A stretch of DNA of 64,000 nt, taken from Mytilus galloprovincialis. Taxonomy: Eukaryota > Mollusca > Bivalvia > Mytilida > Mytilidae. This document shows positions 11,216-21,780 of the stretch, piece by piece. The notes under the pieces are model-generated. The model worked only from the letters and a program-made list of their open reading frames with translations, was not told the DNA's origin and searched no databases. The DNA lies in the NCBI RefSeq assembly GCF_965363235.1, contig NC_134844.1:74145497-74209496 (forward strand). The letters run 5' to 3'. A program made the translations under genes and the position numbers. Numbering within the stretch: the stretch's first letter is position 1; each line of letters begins with the position of its first letter.

Positions 11216-12079
11216 TGCAGGACGATATTTTTCAATGGTTTGGACCACTGGATGTGGTACTGTAAATTTTTCCAAGTAAAAATGTACAGCACAATCAGGA
11301 ATTGGAAGAACCATATTTTGTCTATTCAACATCATGGTCAAAGCATGTACATTTGTACATGTAAGAAACACAGAAATGATGAGAATAGATGCTGATATAT
11401 TGAAACTATGTTATTCTAAACATTTAACAATCCACTGGATAATGTCAAAGAATTATACATACAGCAGTATAAACTTAACTTGTGAATATTCATGCTACTT
11501 TGATTATACATTTTTTTTACATACATTTACATGCATATAAAAATATACATTTATGCATGTAGGTGTATTGACAATTATACAATCATGACAACCAAGGAGG
11601 TATGTTATACATCCTTGTGACAATGTACTAAAAAAAAAAGTTCATTGTAGTATTTTGAGTTCAGTATTATAAGCCAAAACAAAAATTGTTAACATGGTTA
11701 ACCTTCTGAACTTCTGAATCCTTTGTTATGCCATACAATGCAATCTCAATATACTGACAATAGTTTTTGCTGATACAATGTACTTTCAAAAATGTACATA
11801 TATGTTCATTTATTGCTGTGTGTTTGTTTATTTTACATTGGCTATAGATGTACTGTATAGCAGAGGGTTGACAAATTATGGTTGAGATTTCACAAAACAT
11901 GTTTAATCTTGCCACATTTGTGTGCCTGTCTCAAGTCTGGAGCCACTGGCCTTTGTTAGTCTTATATATATGTTTTTAAATTTATTATAATAAGTTCATA
12001 TATATTAAGGAGTTACGTGTGATTATAAAAAAGAAGATGTGGTATGATTGCCAATGATGTTCATTTTCACTGAACTAGG
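11216..12079 (+). other. LSM10 3' UTR and flank
   Basis: No further exon. AT-rich with many 'acatgta' motifs. Overlapping ORFs on the minus strand are shadows of the LSM10 CDS. Near 12030 there is a short 'gaagatgtggtatgattgccaatga' repeat fragment. Confidence 0.5.
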
Positions 12080-12212
12080 CAGTGGCGGATCCAGCACTTT
12101 TCCTAAGGGGGGGGCCCGCTCCAGTCATGCTTCAATGATTCCCTATATAATCAACCAAATTTTTCCCACAAAAGGGGGGGGGGCGGGCCAGGGCCCCCCC
12201 CCTGGATCCGCC
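12080..12212. mobile_element. Short MITE with GGCGGATCCAG termini
   Basis: Left end CAGTGGCGGATCCAG, right end CTGGATCCGCC: an inverted pair ~130 bp apart around G- and C-homopolymer runs and 'ccctatataatcaaccaaattttt'. CAG-starting termini recall hAT elements, but a clear 8-bp target duplication was not seen. Related copies or halves lie at 8778, 14425, 28738, 56810 and 58756. Confidence 0.7.
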
Positions 12213-12445
12213 TATGCTAGTACACATTTTTGTTTAGGGGCCAGCTAAAGCTCGCCTCCAGGTGCAGGATTTTCTTGTTGTGCTCCAGTCATGCTTCAAT
12301 GATTCCCTATATAATCAACCAAATTTTTCCCACAAAAGGGGGGGGGCGGGCCAGGGCCCCCCCCCTGGATCCGCCTATGCTAGTACACATTTTTGTTTAG
12401 GGGCCAGCTAAAGCTCGCCTCCAGGTGCAGGATTTTCTTGTTGTG
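12119..12445. repeat. 164-bp tandem duplication across a MITE/repeat boundary
   Basis: Positions 12119-12282 and 12283-12445 are the same sequence apart from the length of a G run. The unit joins the right half of the MITE to the first part of the family A repeat. Confidence 0.9.
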
Positions 12446-12545
12446 TTGAAGACCCACTGGCGACCTTGAGCTGTTTTCTGCTCTGTGGTCAGGTTGTTGT
12501 CTCTTTGACGGTTTGGAAATTCCCCATTACATTTCCAGTCTCAAT
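12225..12545 (+). repeat. Dispersed repeat family A
   Basis: 'tttaggggccagctaaagc' through 'aggattttcttgttgtg', then the body 'gttgaagacccactggcgacc' to 'tccagtctcaattt'. Its 5' part is doubled by the 164-bp duplication. Confidence 0.8.
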
Positions 12546-12654
12546 TTAATACACATTGATGTCAGGCCTAGTGAATATAAACTGTAGGGCACATGTAGTT
12601 GTACAACCAGCAATGCTTTTTGAATGCTTTTTGAATGCTTAATAATTTTTATAC

Positions 12655-12905
12655 AGATATAATAAAAGAGGGGCGAAAGATACCAGAGGGACAGTCAAAC
12701 TCATATATATCAAAAATAAACTGACAACCCCATGGTGAAAAAAAAAGACAAACACACAAATAATAGTACACATGACGCAACATAGAAAACTAAAGACGAA
12801 GCAACACGAAACACTGGGGTGCTCTCAGTGCTCCAAAAAGGTAAGAGGATCCTGCTCCACATGTGGCACTTGGTGTGTTGCTCAGATAACCTCTACACAA
12901 CCACC
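12655..12905 (-). repeat. Dispersed repeat family C (antisense)
   Basis: Near-complete copy: 'aagataccagagggacagtc', 'aataaactgacaacccc', 'gaaaactaaagac' and 'ggatcctgctccacatgtgg'. It aligns with 30490-30740 along its length. ORFs across it are not genes. Confidence 0.75.
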
Positions 12906-13007
12906 ATCGTCCTATTCCTTTGAAGAAAAAATGAACATGTACAAACATTGTCAACCAACAATGGATACAACATGTGTATCAATAACAAGAATGTGTCCCT
13001 AATACAC

Positions 13008-13262
13008 AAATGCCCCACTTGCATGCACTATTATTTTCTATGTTCGGTGGACAAGAAAATCGGGATTAAAACTGATTTGGCATCAAAACGAGAAAGATCA
13101 TATCATAGGGAACATGTGTACTAAGTTTCAAGTTGATTTGACACCAACTTCATCAAAAACTACCACGACAAAAGCTTTAACCTGAAGCAGGACAGACAGA
13201 TGGACAAACGCACAGACCAAAAAAAAATGATGCCCCACTACTATTGTAGGTGGAGCATAAAA
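13008..13262 (-). repeat. Dispersed repeat family D (antisense, one unit)
   Basis: Bounded by 'atgccccact' and 'tgatgccccactactattgtaggtgg'. It shares 'aagtttcaagttgat' and 'aaaactacc...gctttaacctga' with the sense copy at 35377-35834. Confidence 0.7.
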
Positions 13263-13493
13263 AGATAAAGAATTAAGAAAGTAAGATCAGTTTGTTGTTT
13301 ACTATTCTGGTAGTTGGCTAAAGGAACTATGAATGGATTTTTTTTTATAATTCTGCTCCAAAAAATAAAAATGAATAAAAACACTCCTTTTGCTTTATTG
13401 CAGAGGATCGTTATATGACAATTTATATGAACAAGTGATCATCCTGAACATGTAAATGGACATAGTTCACTACCAATCAGTCAATATATATAT

Positions 13494-13640
13494 AGAAGAA
13501 GAAGAAGAAGATGCTTTATTTCCATAAAATGGGCTCACAAGGAGCATAATATAATATCATTGTAATATAATATTCTTTTACAAATATAATAAACAACACA
13601 TAGTTACAAACACAAATAAGAAACAACAGTTATCACATTA
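13494..13640 (-). mobile_element. LINE 3' tail with GAA/TTC repeat
   Basis: (gaa)n followed by 'gatgctttatttccataaaatgggctcacaaggagc'. On the minus strand this is an AATAAA-bearing retrotransposon 3' end with a simple-repeat tail; 5'-truncated. Confidence 0.55.
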
Positions 13641-14424
13641 GTATATATATATAAAACCTTTGTCTCAGGTACACCTCTGGAAAGTAACAAAAAAAGAATA
13701 TTGTGAGTAGGCTAAATATATCTAGCTGAACTGTAAGAGGCACCAAGGGACGGTGCTATATGGCATGGTGGGTGCATATTAAAATGTGTATCGGGACATT
13801 AATGATATGGTAAGATATTGTATATAATCTTTTCAGGATTTCTTTGATATACTGTACAGTTGCTGCTTACAATACTCTTATTCTCCAAAACAGTACATGC
13901 TTAGGGGGTTCAAATGAGGGTGTGTGTAAGCTCTAGGACCTGTCTTTTCGATGAGGGTACTTTTCATTTTTGAGTTACATAAGTCCTATACATGTAACCT
14001 ACTATTCCAGTCTGATTAAATCAAACTTCTCAGCGCTCCAGTTATCTAATATGTTGCGTATCAGAAAAGACGTTAATTTTAATCACTTTTCAGACTGCTA
14101 CTGTTCTTCACACTGATGCTTTATACAGGACCATTGAATTTTCAAAGGAGGACCTTTCATTATTTGAAGCAAATTTAAACCCTTATTAAGCAGATTTGTC
14201 AATTGTCTTCAGCAACACTGGGCAATGGGAGACACAAGAGGAGTAGGTACTGTTTACTCTTATAGACACTCTGATGGTACATGTGTAAATATAAAAAAAG
14301 AAGATACATGTGGTATGGTTGCCAATAAAACAACTCTCCACAAGAGACAAGATGACACAGAAATTAACAACGAAATTAACAACTTTGTTTTTGACAGGAT
14401 TTGTATTGTTAAAGTTTGACTATT
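13641..14424. other. Intergenic with one short repeat fragment
   Basis: No gene. Around 14285-14375 lies the fragment 'gtggtatggttgccaataaaacaactctccacaagagac', a piece of a dispersed repeat seen also near 42810. Confidence 0.45.
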
Positions 14425-14576
14425 CAGGGGCGGATGCAGGAATTTTCGAAAGGGGGGTGCTAACCCAGGACAAAGGGGGGGGGGGTGCAAAACATATGTC
14501 CCGATACAAATGCATTGATCGGCAAAAATGAAGGGGGGGTGCGCACCCCCGGAACCCCCACCTGGATCCGCCACTG
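14425..14576. mobile_element. Short MITE with GGCGGATGCAG/CTGGATCCGCC termini
   Basis: Left end CAGGGGCGGATGCAGG, right end CCTGGATCCGCCACTG. G and C runs lie inside. CTATT is found at both flanks, a possible partial target duplication. Non-coding. Confidence 0.65.
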
Positions 14577-15423
14577 CTATTATTAGTTCGTTATCTTTCT
14601 TTTGGCTATGATGATTATCACCCTCCATCAACACAGCAGGTGCCACAAGTGGAGCAGAAACATTTTGCCCTTATTGAACCCAAAAGTGTAGCTGTGTTTT
14701 TGATTGGATTTGTAATGTTTACTATTATTTTGTTTTGATCTTACTTTCTTCAACGGTTTCTAGTAAAACATGTAATTTTATATGCATAATTTGATAGCCT
14801 ATGCTCATAGGAGGAGCCAATGGCCCAAGTAAGTATAACGTATACTTGTCTTATTAAGCTAAGAAACACACCAACACTAAGTCAATACGCAATTACACAC
14901 AAACACACTCAGTCTCACGTTCATACATTGTCATATTATCTGAATATTCATTCATAACTTATTCATATACATTGTATGCAGAATGCTGAAAACTTCCTTT
15001 TTATTTATTTATAGGGACGATATGATAGTGTACTAAAAGAGTCATGAATCGAAAGTCGAAGATTTTAGGGGTTTTCTTGAATGTTTGTTCGTTAAAAAAT
15101 ACAATATAAGTCGGGGGAAATAATCAAATTTTCTATCTGTTTTTTTCCAGACTTTTTGTTGCTTTTTATATTTTCTTTTAACTATTTGGTAACAACTAAA
15201 AAATATATCTGGCAGGGATAATCTCCCTTTGATCTCGGCTATCTAATGAGTTTGATTTAACCTGAACAGAAAATTGTATGTGGTATATATGAGCTTGACT
15301 TATGGTGTGGATGTTTTTCTATCTGTTATTTTGCCTTCTTAATGCCTTTTTTTGGTATTTTTTATCGTTGAATTGATGTCTATTTACAATAACCCCACAT
15401 TTCTAATTATACATACTATTTTT
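14577..15423. other. Intergenic, no gene seen
   Basis: AT-rich; no supported feature. Confidence 0.4.
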
Positions 15424-16398
15424 ATACGCCCGTCAAAATTATACAAATGTCCGGTGTCCGTCTGTCCGTCTGTCCGGCGTAAACATGTCGCACCGTAACT
15501 TGAGAACGACTTATCCAAATCTCATGAAACTTAAAATAGTTGTTTCTTATGATGGTCAAATGATCTGTATACTTTTTGGTGAAAATAAGATTTAAACTTT
15601 TTGAGTTACAGCACTTTGTAACTAAAACAGGGGTGTGTTTTTTTTCACATGTCGCACCGTATCTCAAAAACGTTTCTTGATTATTGCTTAAAACTTTACA
15701 CACTTCTTAGTTATATTAATCTTAATATCTGTATACTTTTTGGTGATGATTCAAAATTTTATTTTTTAGTTTTTGAGTATTTTATAAAAAAGGGGGAGGG
15801 TTTTTTTACATGTCGCGCCGTATCTCAAAAACGATTTGTGATTATTGCTTAAAACTTTACACACTTCTTTGTTATATTAATCTAAAGATCTGTATACTTT
15901 TTGGTGATGATTCAAAATTTCATTTTTGAGTTATTGAGTATTTTGTAAAAAAGGGGGAGGGTTTTTTTACATGTCGTGCTGTATCTCAAAAACGATTTAT
16001 GATTATTGCTTAAAACTTTACACACTTCTTTGTTATATTAATCTAAAGATCTGTATACTTTTTGGTGATGACTCAAAAATTTTATTTTTGAGTTATTGAG
16101 TATTTTGTAAAAAAGGGGAGGTTTTTTTTTTACATGTCGCACCGTATCTCAAAAACAATTTATGATTATTGCTTGAAACTGTACACACTTCTTTGTTATA
16201 CTAATTTAAAGATCTGTATACTTTTTGGTTTGATTCAAAATTTTATTTTAGTGATATTTGTTAAAAAAAAAAAAACAGGGTGGGGGTTTCACATGTCCCG
16301 CCGTGTCTCAAAAACAATAAATGGTTATTGCTTAAAACTTCCTCAGAAACTATTTATGATTATTGCATAAAACTTCCACAAAAGACGTCGGGCGTATC
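15424..16398 (+). mobile_element. Element with ~160-bp tandem core between inverted ends
   Basis: Six units begin at the motif ACATGTCGCACCGT or a variant near 15484, 15647, 15808, 15969, 16132 and 16291 (periods 159-163 bp). Each contains 'ctcaaaaacgattt', 'tgattattgcttaaaact' and 'atctgtatactttttggtga'. The array is flanked by ATACGCCCGTC on the left and GACGTCGGGCGTAT on the right, an imperfect inverted pair, with GTCTGTCC repeats at the left edge. The architecture recalls bivalve 'pearl'-type elements with ~160-bp tandem cores; that comparison is inference. Confidence 0.75.
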
Positions 16399-16510
16399 AT
16401 GCGCTCATGGCGCAGCTGTTTATTTGTAAGTATATAACCCGTTGTACATCATCACTGCAAACATCATTTCTGGGATCATGTTGTTAAAAAATAATATTTG
16501 CATAAGCTTT

Positions 16511-17108
16511 TTAAGGTGGTATGGGAGTCTAAAATAAAAATGATAGAATTTGTTCATACTTTGCCAAAATGTTGTATCTATTGATACATGTTGAAAAATA
16601 TAATAAAAATGATAGGTCATCGCACATTTTCTCAAGCTACAGGACAGGACAAAATGAGACATTTTGTATGGATTATACAGGAAAAAACACCAGTTTGTGA
16701 TTAGAAACAAAACAAATGATAGAATTGTAAAATACTTCAGGAAAAGATAGCTTTCAGACACTGCTTTGAGAATATCAAAAAAAGATAGGGTCACCGTACA
16801 TTTTTTCCGGCTAAAATACAAAATAGGAAAATTCCATACAGAATCCTTCAGAAAATGCACTTTTTTAGAGTGACCTCCCCTTAAAATGCCAATTTAAAAA
16901 AAAAATAAAAACAACCAAAAATAATTAACATTTGCAAAAACATCAATATTTAGAAGATATATTCTTATAAATTGGTACTTTTAAATGAAAATGTACATTA
17001 AACATCTGCATTCCTGCATCAAATTTTGCTAACTTGATGGAAAATCTGGACCTTTGATTCTCTGTTTTTTACAATCCAAGATGGAGGAAGACACCCATAC
17101 CACCTTAA
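16511..17108. mobile_element. TTAA-bounded MITE, 598 bp
   Basis: The left terminus TTAAGGTGGTATGGGAGTCT and the reverse complement of the right terminus agree at 19 of 20 bases. Both ends start with TTAA, the target used by piggyBac and Kolobok transposons. There is no transposase ORF; the 146-codon minus-strand ORF inside is cysteine- and phenylalanine-rich and not convincing. Confidence 0.8.
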
Positions 17109-17199
17109 AGCTTAAATAAGCATTTTATTTGTACCACTTGGTAATCGAACAAAAACCTCATAAATCTGTCTTTCCACAATTTGAAATTGTGAAGTTAAA

Positions 17200-17395
17200 A
17201 TGATCCCGTTTGAATGGTTTTACACTAGTCATTTTTGGGCCCCCTTTATAGCTTGTAGGTCGGTGTAAGCCAAGGCTCCGTATTGAAGACCGTACTTTGA
17301 CCTACAATGGTTTACTTTTATATAATGTTACTTGGATGGAGAGTATAGTCTTATTTTCACTCATACCACATCTAAATATATTTACTAGTTAATAC
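17200..17395 (+). repeat. Dispersed repeat family B
   Basis: 'cccgtttgaatggttttacact', 'ctttatagcttgt', 'gccaaggctccgt', 'aatggtttactttta' and 'ttggatggagagt'. It aligns with 50580-50775 over its whole length. Confidence 0.75.
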
Positions 17396-18129
17396 TAGTG
17401 GTAAAATCAAATATTCTTTATTCACCATATGTTCCATGTTAAGCTAGCCGATGCAACTTTTTAGTGTGTATGTGTGTGTGTTTAGTTTTAATTTTGCCAA
17501 GGAATAATTGCCAAAAAAGACCTTTAGAAATAAACGTGTCTGACTAACACAAATCCTTTCTACCCCCCCCCCCTTTTTTTAATTCGGTAATGAAACTTGA
17601 CATGATTATTTACCACTTCTGGAAAGTTTGTGGCTTAACAGGGTAATTATCTTACAGTGAAGGTCAAAAATAAGTTGAATTAGTCAAACCCTATGCGTTT
17701 GTAGAAAAAAAAAGTTTTCGCTCTCTAATTTTCAAACCCTTTAGAGTTTGTAATGCAACTTGATATTTGGTTCCACTTCTAGAAGGTGCGTCACGTACAA
17801 GGTAGAAAACCCTCCAGTTAAGGTGAAGGCCAACAGCCTAGTTCAACTAATCACCTCAGTGCACATGACGAAAATCTGTTTCCGCTTAAAAAAACACAGA
17901 GAAAACCATACTGAAAAGTCATGAACAGAACCATCGCTGTGACACTGTCACTGTGCATCTAATACGCAAATTCCGTAGCAGTTTAAAGTGGAATAAGTGG
18001 TATACATCAGAAAAGTTCTGTGTTAACGAGATATAGACGCTTAAATCTACGTCATACGGCATTTGATGCATACTTGTTCTATTTGCATTCATACCACATC
18101 TCCATATCATAATAATTTCATATTTTTAA
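17396..18129. other. Intergenic, no gene seen
   Basis: Contains a short GT repeat (about 17466-17482) and a C/T homopolymer run (about 17562-17580), but no supported gene. Confidence 0.4.
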
Positions 18130-18470
18130 TAAAATTGAGAATGGAAATGGGGAATGTGCCAAAGAGACAACAACCCGACCATAGAAAAAAACAACAGCAG
18201 AAGGTCACCAACAGGTCTTCAATGTAGCGAGAAATTCCCGCACCCGGAGGCGTCCTTCAGCTGGCCCCTAAACAAATATATACTAGTTCAGTGATAATGA
18301 ACGCCATACTAATTTCCAAATTGTACACAAGAAACAAAAATTAAAATAATACAAGACTAACAAAGGCCAGCGGCTCCTGACTTGGGACGGGCGCAAAAAT
18401 GCGGCGGGGTTAAACATGTTTGTGAGATCTCAACCCTCCCCCCTTTACCTCTAGCCAATGTAGAAAAGTA
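18130..18470 (-). repeat. Dispersed repeat family A (antisense, long copy)
   Basis: One of the fullest copies: 'attgagaatggaaatgggga', 'caacaacccgacc', 'gaaattcccgcacccggagg', 'cagctggcccctaaac', then the upstream part 'ggccagcggctcctgactt' and 'ggcggggttaaacatg'. Confidence 0.85.
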
Positions 18471-19587
18471 AACGCATAACAATACGCACATTAAAATTCA
18501 GTTCAAGAGAAGTCCGAGTCTGATGTCAAAAGATGTAACCAAAGAAAATAAACAAAATGACAATAATACATAAATAACAACAGACTACTAGCAGTTAACT
18601 GACATGCCAGCTCCAGACTTCAATTAAACTGACTGAAAGATTATGTCTTCATCATATGAATATCAGGCACAATCCTTCCCGTTAGGGGTTTAATATCATA
18701 CCATCATAACATATATGAGAAGAACATAAACCGTGTCATGCCAACAACTGGTTTTTGAATAAATGTGTTTCGTTCCGATGCAAAGACCCTATAAGTGAAT
18801 CAATATTAACGGCAAAATATGCAATCTTTAATGACCTGACAACAGTATCGTAACTATACCCCTTTTAATAGTTAGGAGGGAACTGCAAAACATGAAGACA
18901 GCTGGTTTTGATATTAATTTAATGAAATTGATATTGATACATAAATAGTATGAGAATAATGGCAAAAATTTAAATAAATTCTGAATTATACTACATATAT
19001 ATGAAAACATTGGATGTGCATGATATATGAAAGAATACGATTTTGGTATCTACACTCCCGACATTTCTGAAATTGCTTGTCACTGATAGAACTGACGAAT
19101 TATTCGAGTCGAACCTTTTTAAGTATCTGTGAAACAGAAACTGATTTTGAAGGATACTATATATTGACCTTTCGGTATTGCTAAAATCTACCATAGTACA
19201 GATAATTTAAAGAAACGAAATATTGTAACTCGACATATTTTCGCAGATACTTTGGAATGTAAACAGGAACTATCATTCACGCCTTGCAAATCATGAAGCA
19301 AAATTTGGCTAAAAATAGGAAAAATACATCATCGAAAGTTACTATATTTTTATCGTATTCGTATGGTCCTTTTATGCTCTACATGATATTGTCACGTGGC
19401 TAACAATGGACCCGACAGAATCAATTTTGGCAATAAAACAATCTTTGCTAAAATTTGAATACATTGGTAGTTGCCGATCCGGTGTTTTTATATAACTCGT
19501 ACTGATTAAAACTGACCGAAAATGATAAGATTTATGTATGGTCTGATTAGGCATAATGGCAAATTCATTGTTTTTCTGTGGCACGTC
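18471..19587. other. Intergenic, no supported gene
   Basis: AT-rich. A 67-codon minus-strand ORF (18991-19194) has fair composition, but no splice context, domain or neighbouring exon supports it. Confidence 0.35.
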
Positions 19588-19710
19588 ACAATCGGAAATC
19601 CTCGGGTGAATCCGCCACTCGTCATCGTCTTAGCTGACATTCGACAATCATCGGTAGAATCCGCTACTCTCCTTCTATCCTTAGATGAGGGTACGGAATC
19701 GGCCGAGTTT
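19588..19710 (-). repeat. Sequence related to the 40-bp minisatellite
   Basis: 'caatcgg...ctcgggtga' and 'agatgagggtacggaatcggccgag' match the reverse complement of 4855-4920, which includes the end of the 40-bp array. Here the motif occurs once, not in tandem. Confidence 0.6.
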
Positions 19711-20421
19711 AGACGAATGATTAGAAGAAAGGTACGGAGTTGGGACGAACTTGGCAAGTCATATGCAATAATCATAGAGTAATCGAAAGACGTAAAAAGT
19801 GTCGACACTAAGCACTAGAGGGACGTCCGAAAAGCACAATAAGCAATCGAAAAATTGTTTTACCCTCTCCCGCATGATTTTAAGACTTTAAGCATGACGA
19901 GAGACAGATTAATATTCTAAAGCTATTTTTTTTTCTTCTGATTTTCAAAACATTGTTCATGAAGCATATATCAAGTATAGATACGATAGTCATGTGAGAG
20001 CCTCTAGTATTATTTATTATACAAGAATATTATTAATCTAATAAACTTATTTAATGCTACACATTGTTGTTGAGAACAATTAAAAACATACAATATTGCA
20101 ATCGTTTAACTTGTTATACGTAGATTTTGCATTGAAAGAAACCTGCCACCAAAATGGATTAATTTGTAAAGTAAAAGAAATAAAGCTAAATTGCGATAAA
20201 TAATGTTTTGAATTGTGCCTGATGTGAAATATTTTTTTGGAAATTTGTCGCTTAATGTCAAAGTTAATTGAGCTCCATTACTAGCTAATATGAACATATC
20301 TTTGTTAAAAAAAAAATCAAAAATATTACCATTATAAACATAAATTCATTGACTGTATGTTAATATCAGCCACTTTTAGTTTTTCGAAATTCACGTTAAA
20401 TAGTATGAAAATAATGTTAGT
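19711..20421. other. Intergenic, no gene seen
   Basis: AT-rich; nothing supported on either strand. Confidence 0.4.
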
Positions 20422-20762
20422 GTAAAAAGTAAGAGAGGAAATCGTTGATTTAAATAAGCTAATTAAAAAATCTTAAACAAGTTAGAGAAACGGTAAAGTT
20501 TCAATTTTGACGACTAAACTTTAACTCGGTCATATATAATACTGAATACAATATAATACAAATATATCTAATAAATTAATTTTGCTACTAAGACCGCGAT
20601 CACAAGTACTAATAACCCAAAGCCAATCAAAATTTTCATGTTGTCAGACTGGGCCTTTTCTAACTGTAGTTCAAGGTCATTAATTTTGGATTTCTCTTGC
20701 GTAACGTCTTCGTGGACTTTGGTCGGTTCGTTGTTGGAATGTTGGCTTTCATCAGGTTCGGT
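20422..20762 (-). pseudogene. Tandem partial copy of the 3' end of the tail-anchored coiled-coil gene
   Basis: The segment repeats the last ~64 codons plus the 3' flank of the gene at 20893-21780, offset by 325 bp in the coding part. Coding similarity runs from 20568 (stop) to 20760; beyond that the sequence jumps into 'gtaaaaagtaagagag', the start of the next unit, so the copy has no 5' half. The membrane anchor and stop are intact. One change alters isoleucine to valine in the TKxHED stretch. It could serve as a duplicate terminal exon only if a splice acceptor existed, and none is evident. Confidence 0.85.
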
Positions 20763-20892
20763 AAAAAGTAAGAGAGAAAATTTAAATAAGCCTTATCTTA
20801 AACAAGTTAGAGATACAGTAAAGTTTCAATTTTGACGACTAAAATTTAACTCGGTCATATATAATACTGAATACAATATAATACAAATATAT

Positions 20893-21780
20893 CTAATAAA
20901 TTAATTTTGCTACTAAGACCGCGATCACAAGTACTAATAACCCAAAGCCAATCAAAATTTTCATGTTGTCAGACTGGGCCTTTTCTAACTGTAGTTCAAG
21001 GTCATTAATTTTGGATTTCTCTTGCGTAACGTCTTCGTGGATTTTGGTCGGTTCGTTGTTGGAATGTTGGCTTTCATCAGGTTCGGTAGATTTATGACTT
21101 TTGCTCAAGTCATTTAATTGTTTCTGACATTTCTCCAGCTGTATTCTCAAAGACATCAACTCTTCATTCTTTCTACTTATTTCTTTCTTTAATACCTCCA
21201 TCTGCACTTTACCACCTTCGGGATCTACAGAAATTTCAGAACCAGCTTCCGGTATCGTTTGGAGATTGTCAAATTTACGTTGCAGCTCTGACAAAGATGA
21301 TTTCAGCTGAGAGTTTTCGTCTCGCATCTCTTTTATTTTTTCCGACTTCAATGTAATAGAATCTTTTGCAGTCGCCAGATTATCCTTAAGATCACCTATT
21401 TCCATGTGGAGATTATTTATCGTCATCCCCCCTTTATGCAGTGTTTCTTTTATTTCAATAACCGTTTCATCTTTTAACCGGAGTTGCTCTTTAAGAGAAC
21501 TTACAACTTCCGGCGAATTCTCCTGTGTCTGATTGTTGTTCTTTAATTGAGTTACCTCCCCTGTAAGTGTATCTATTTGTTCATCCTTTTCTTCTATATC
21601 GTTTGTCAATTCATCTATGCGTTTCTGAAAACCTTTACGAGCCTCTTTCACAGTTTCCTCTGTTTCTTCAAGACTTTCTTCTAATAAATCTTTCTCTTCA
21701 CGAAGTTTTGACAATTCTTGATCTTTTTCCACTAATTGTTGTTTAAGCTTAATTATTTCATCGTTTTGATCAGAATCCAT
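20893..21780 (-). CDS. Coiled-coil, C-terminal tail-anchored membrane protein
   Basis: A 295-residue intronless ORF. Residues ~5-235 are a nearly continuous Lys/Glu/Leu heptad coiled coil (for example KLKQQLVEKDQELSKLREEK), with a proline/glycine break around 177-192. A polar Ser/His/Asn-rich stretch follows (~230-250), a last short coil, and then one hydrophobic segment (~275-293) ending in KLIY. With no signal peptide, this predicts a tail-anchored protein facing the cytosol on ER, Golgi or outer mitochondrial membrane, perhaps a tether or scaffold. The fold class is clear but I do not recognise an orthologue, and coiled coils match many unrelated proteins. The ATG is the first in frame. 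A retrogene origin is possible. Immediately downstream lies a partial tandem copy of its 3' end. Confidence 0.8.
   Translation of the reverse strand: MDSDQNDEIIKLKQQLVEKDQELSKLREEKDLLEESLEETEETVKEARKGFQKRIDELTNDIEEKDEQIDTLTGEVTQLKNNNQTQENSPEVVSSLKEQLRLKDETVIEIKETLHKGGMTINNLHMEIGDLKDNLATAKDSITLKSEKIKEMRDENSQLKSSLSELQRKFDNLQTIPEAGSEISVDPEGGKVQMEVLKKEISRKNEELMSLRIQLEKCQKQLNDLSKSHKSTEPDESQHSNNEPTKIHEDVTQEKSKINDLELQLEKAQSDNMKILIGFGLLVLVIAVLVAKLIY

Noticed and set aside
10952..11371. Minus-strand 139-codon ORF
   Set aside because: Antisense shadow of the LSM10 CDS, phenylalanine-rich because of the lysine-rich sense tail.
16420..16860. Minus-strand 146-codon ORF
   Set aside because: Lies mostly within the TTAA-bounded MITE; aromatic-rich composition typical of antisense AT-rich DNA.
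18991..19194. 67-codon minus-strand ORF starting MVDFSNTERS
   Set aside because: No splice context or homology; isolated in repeat-bearing intergenic DNA.
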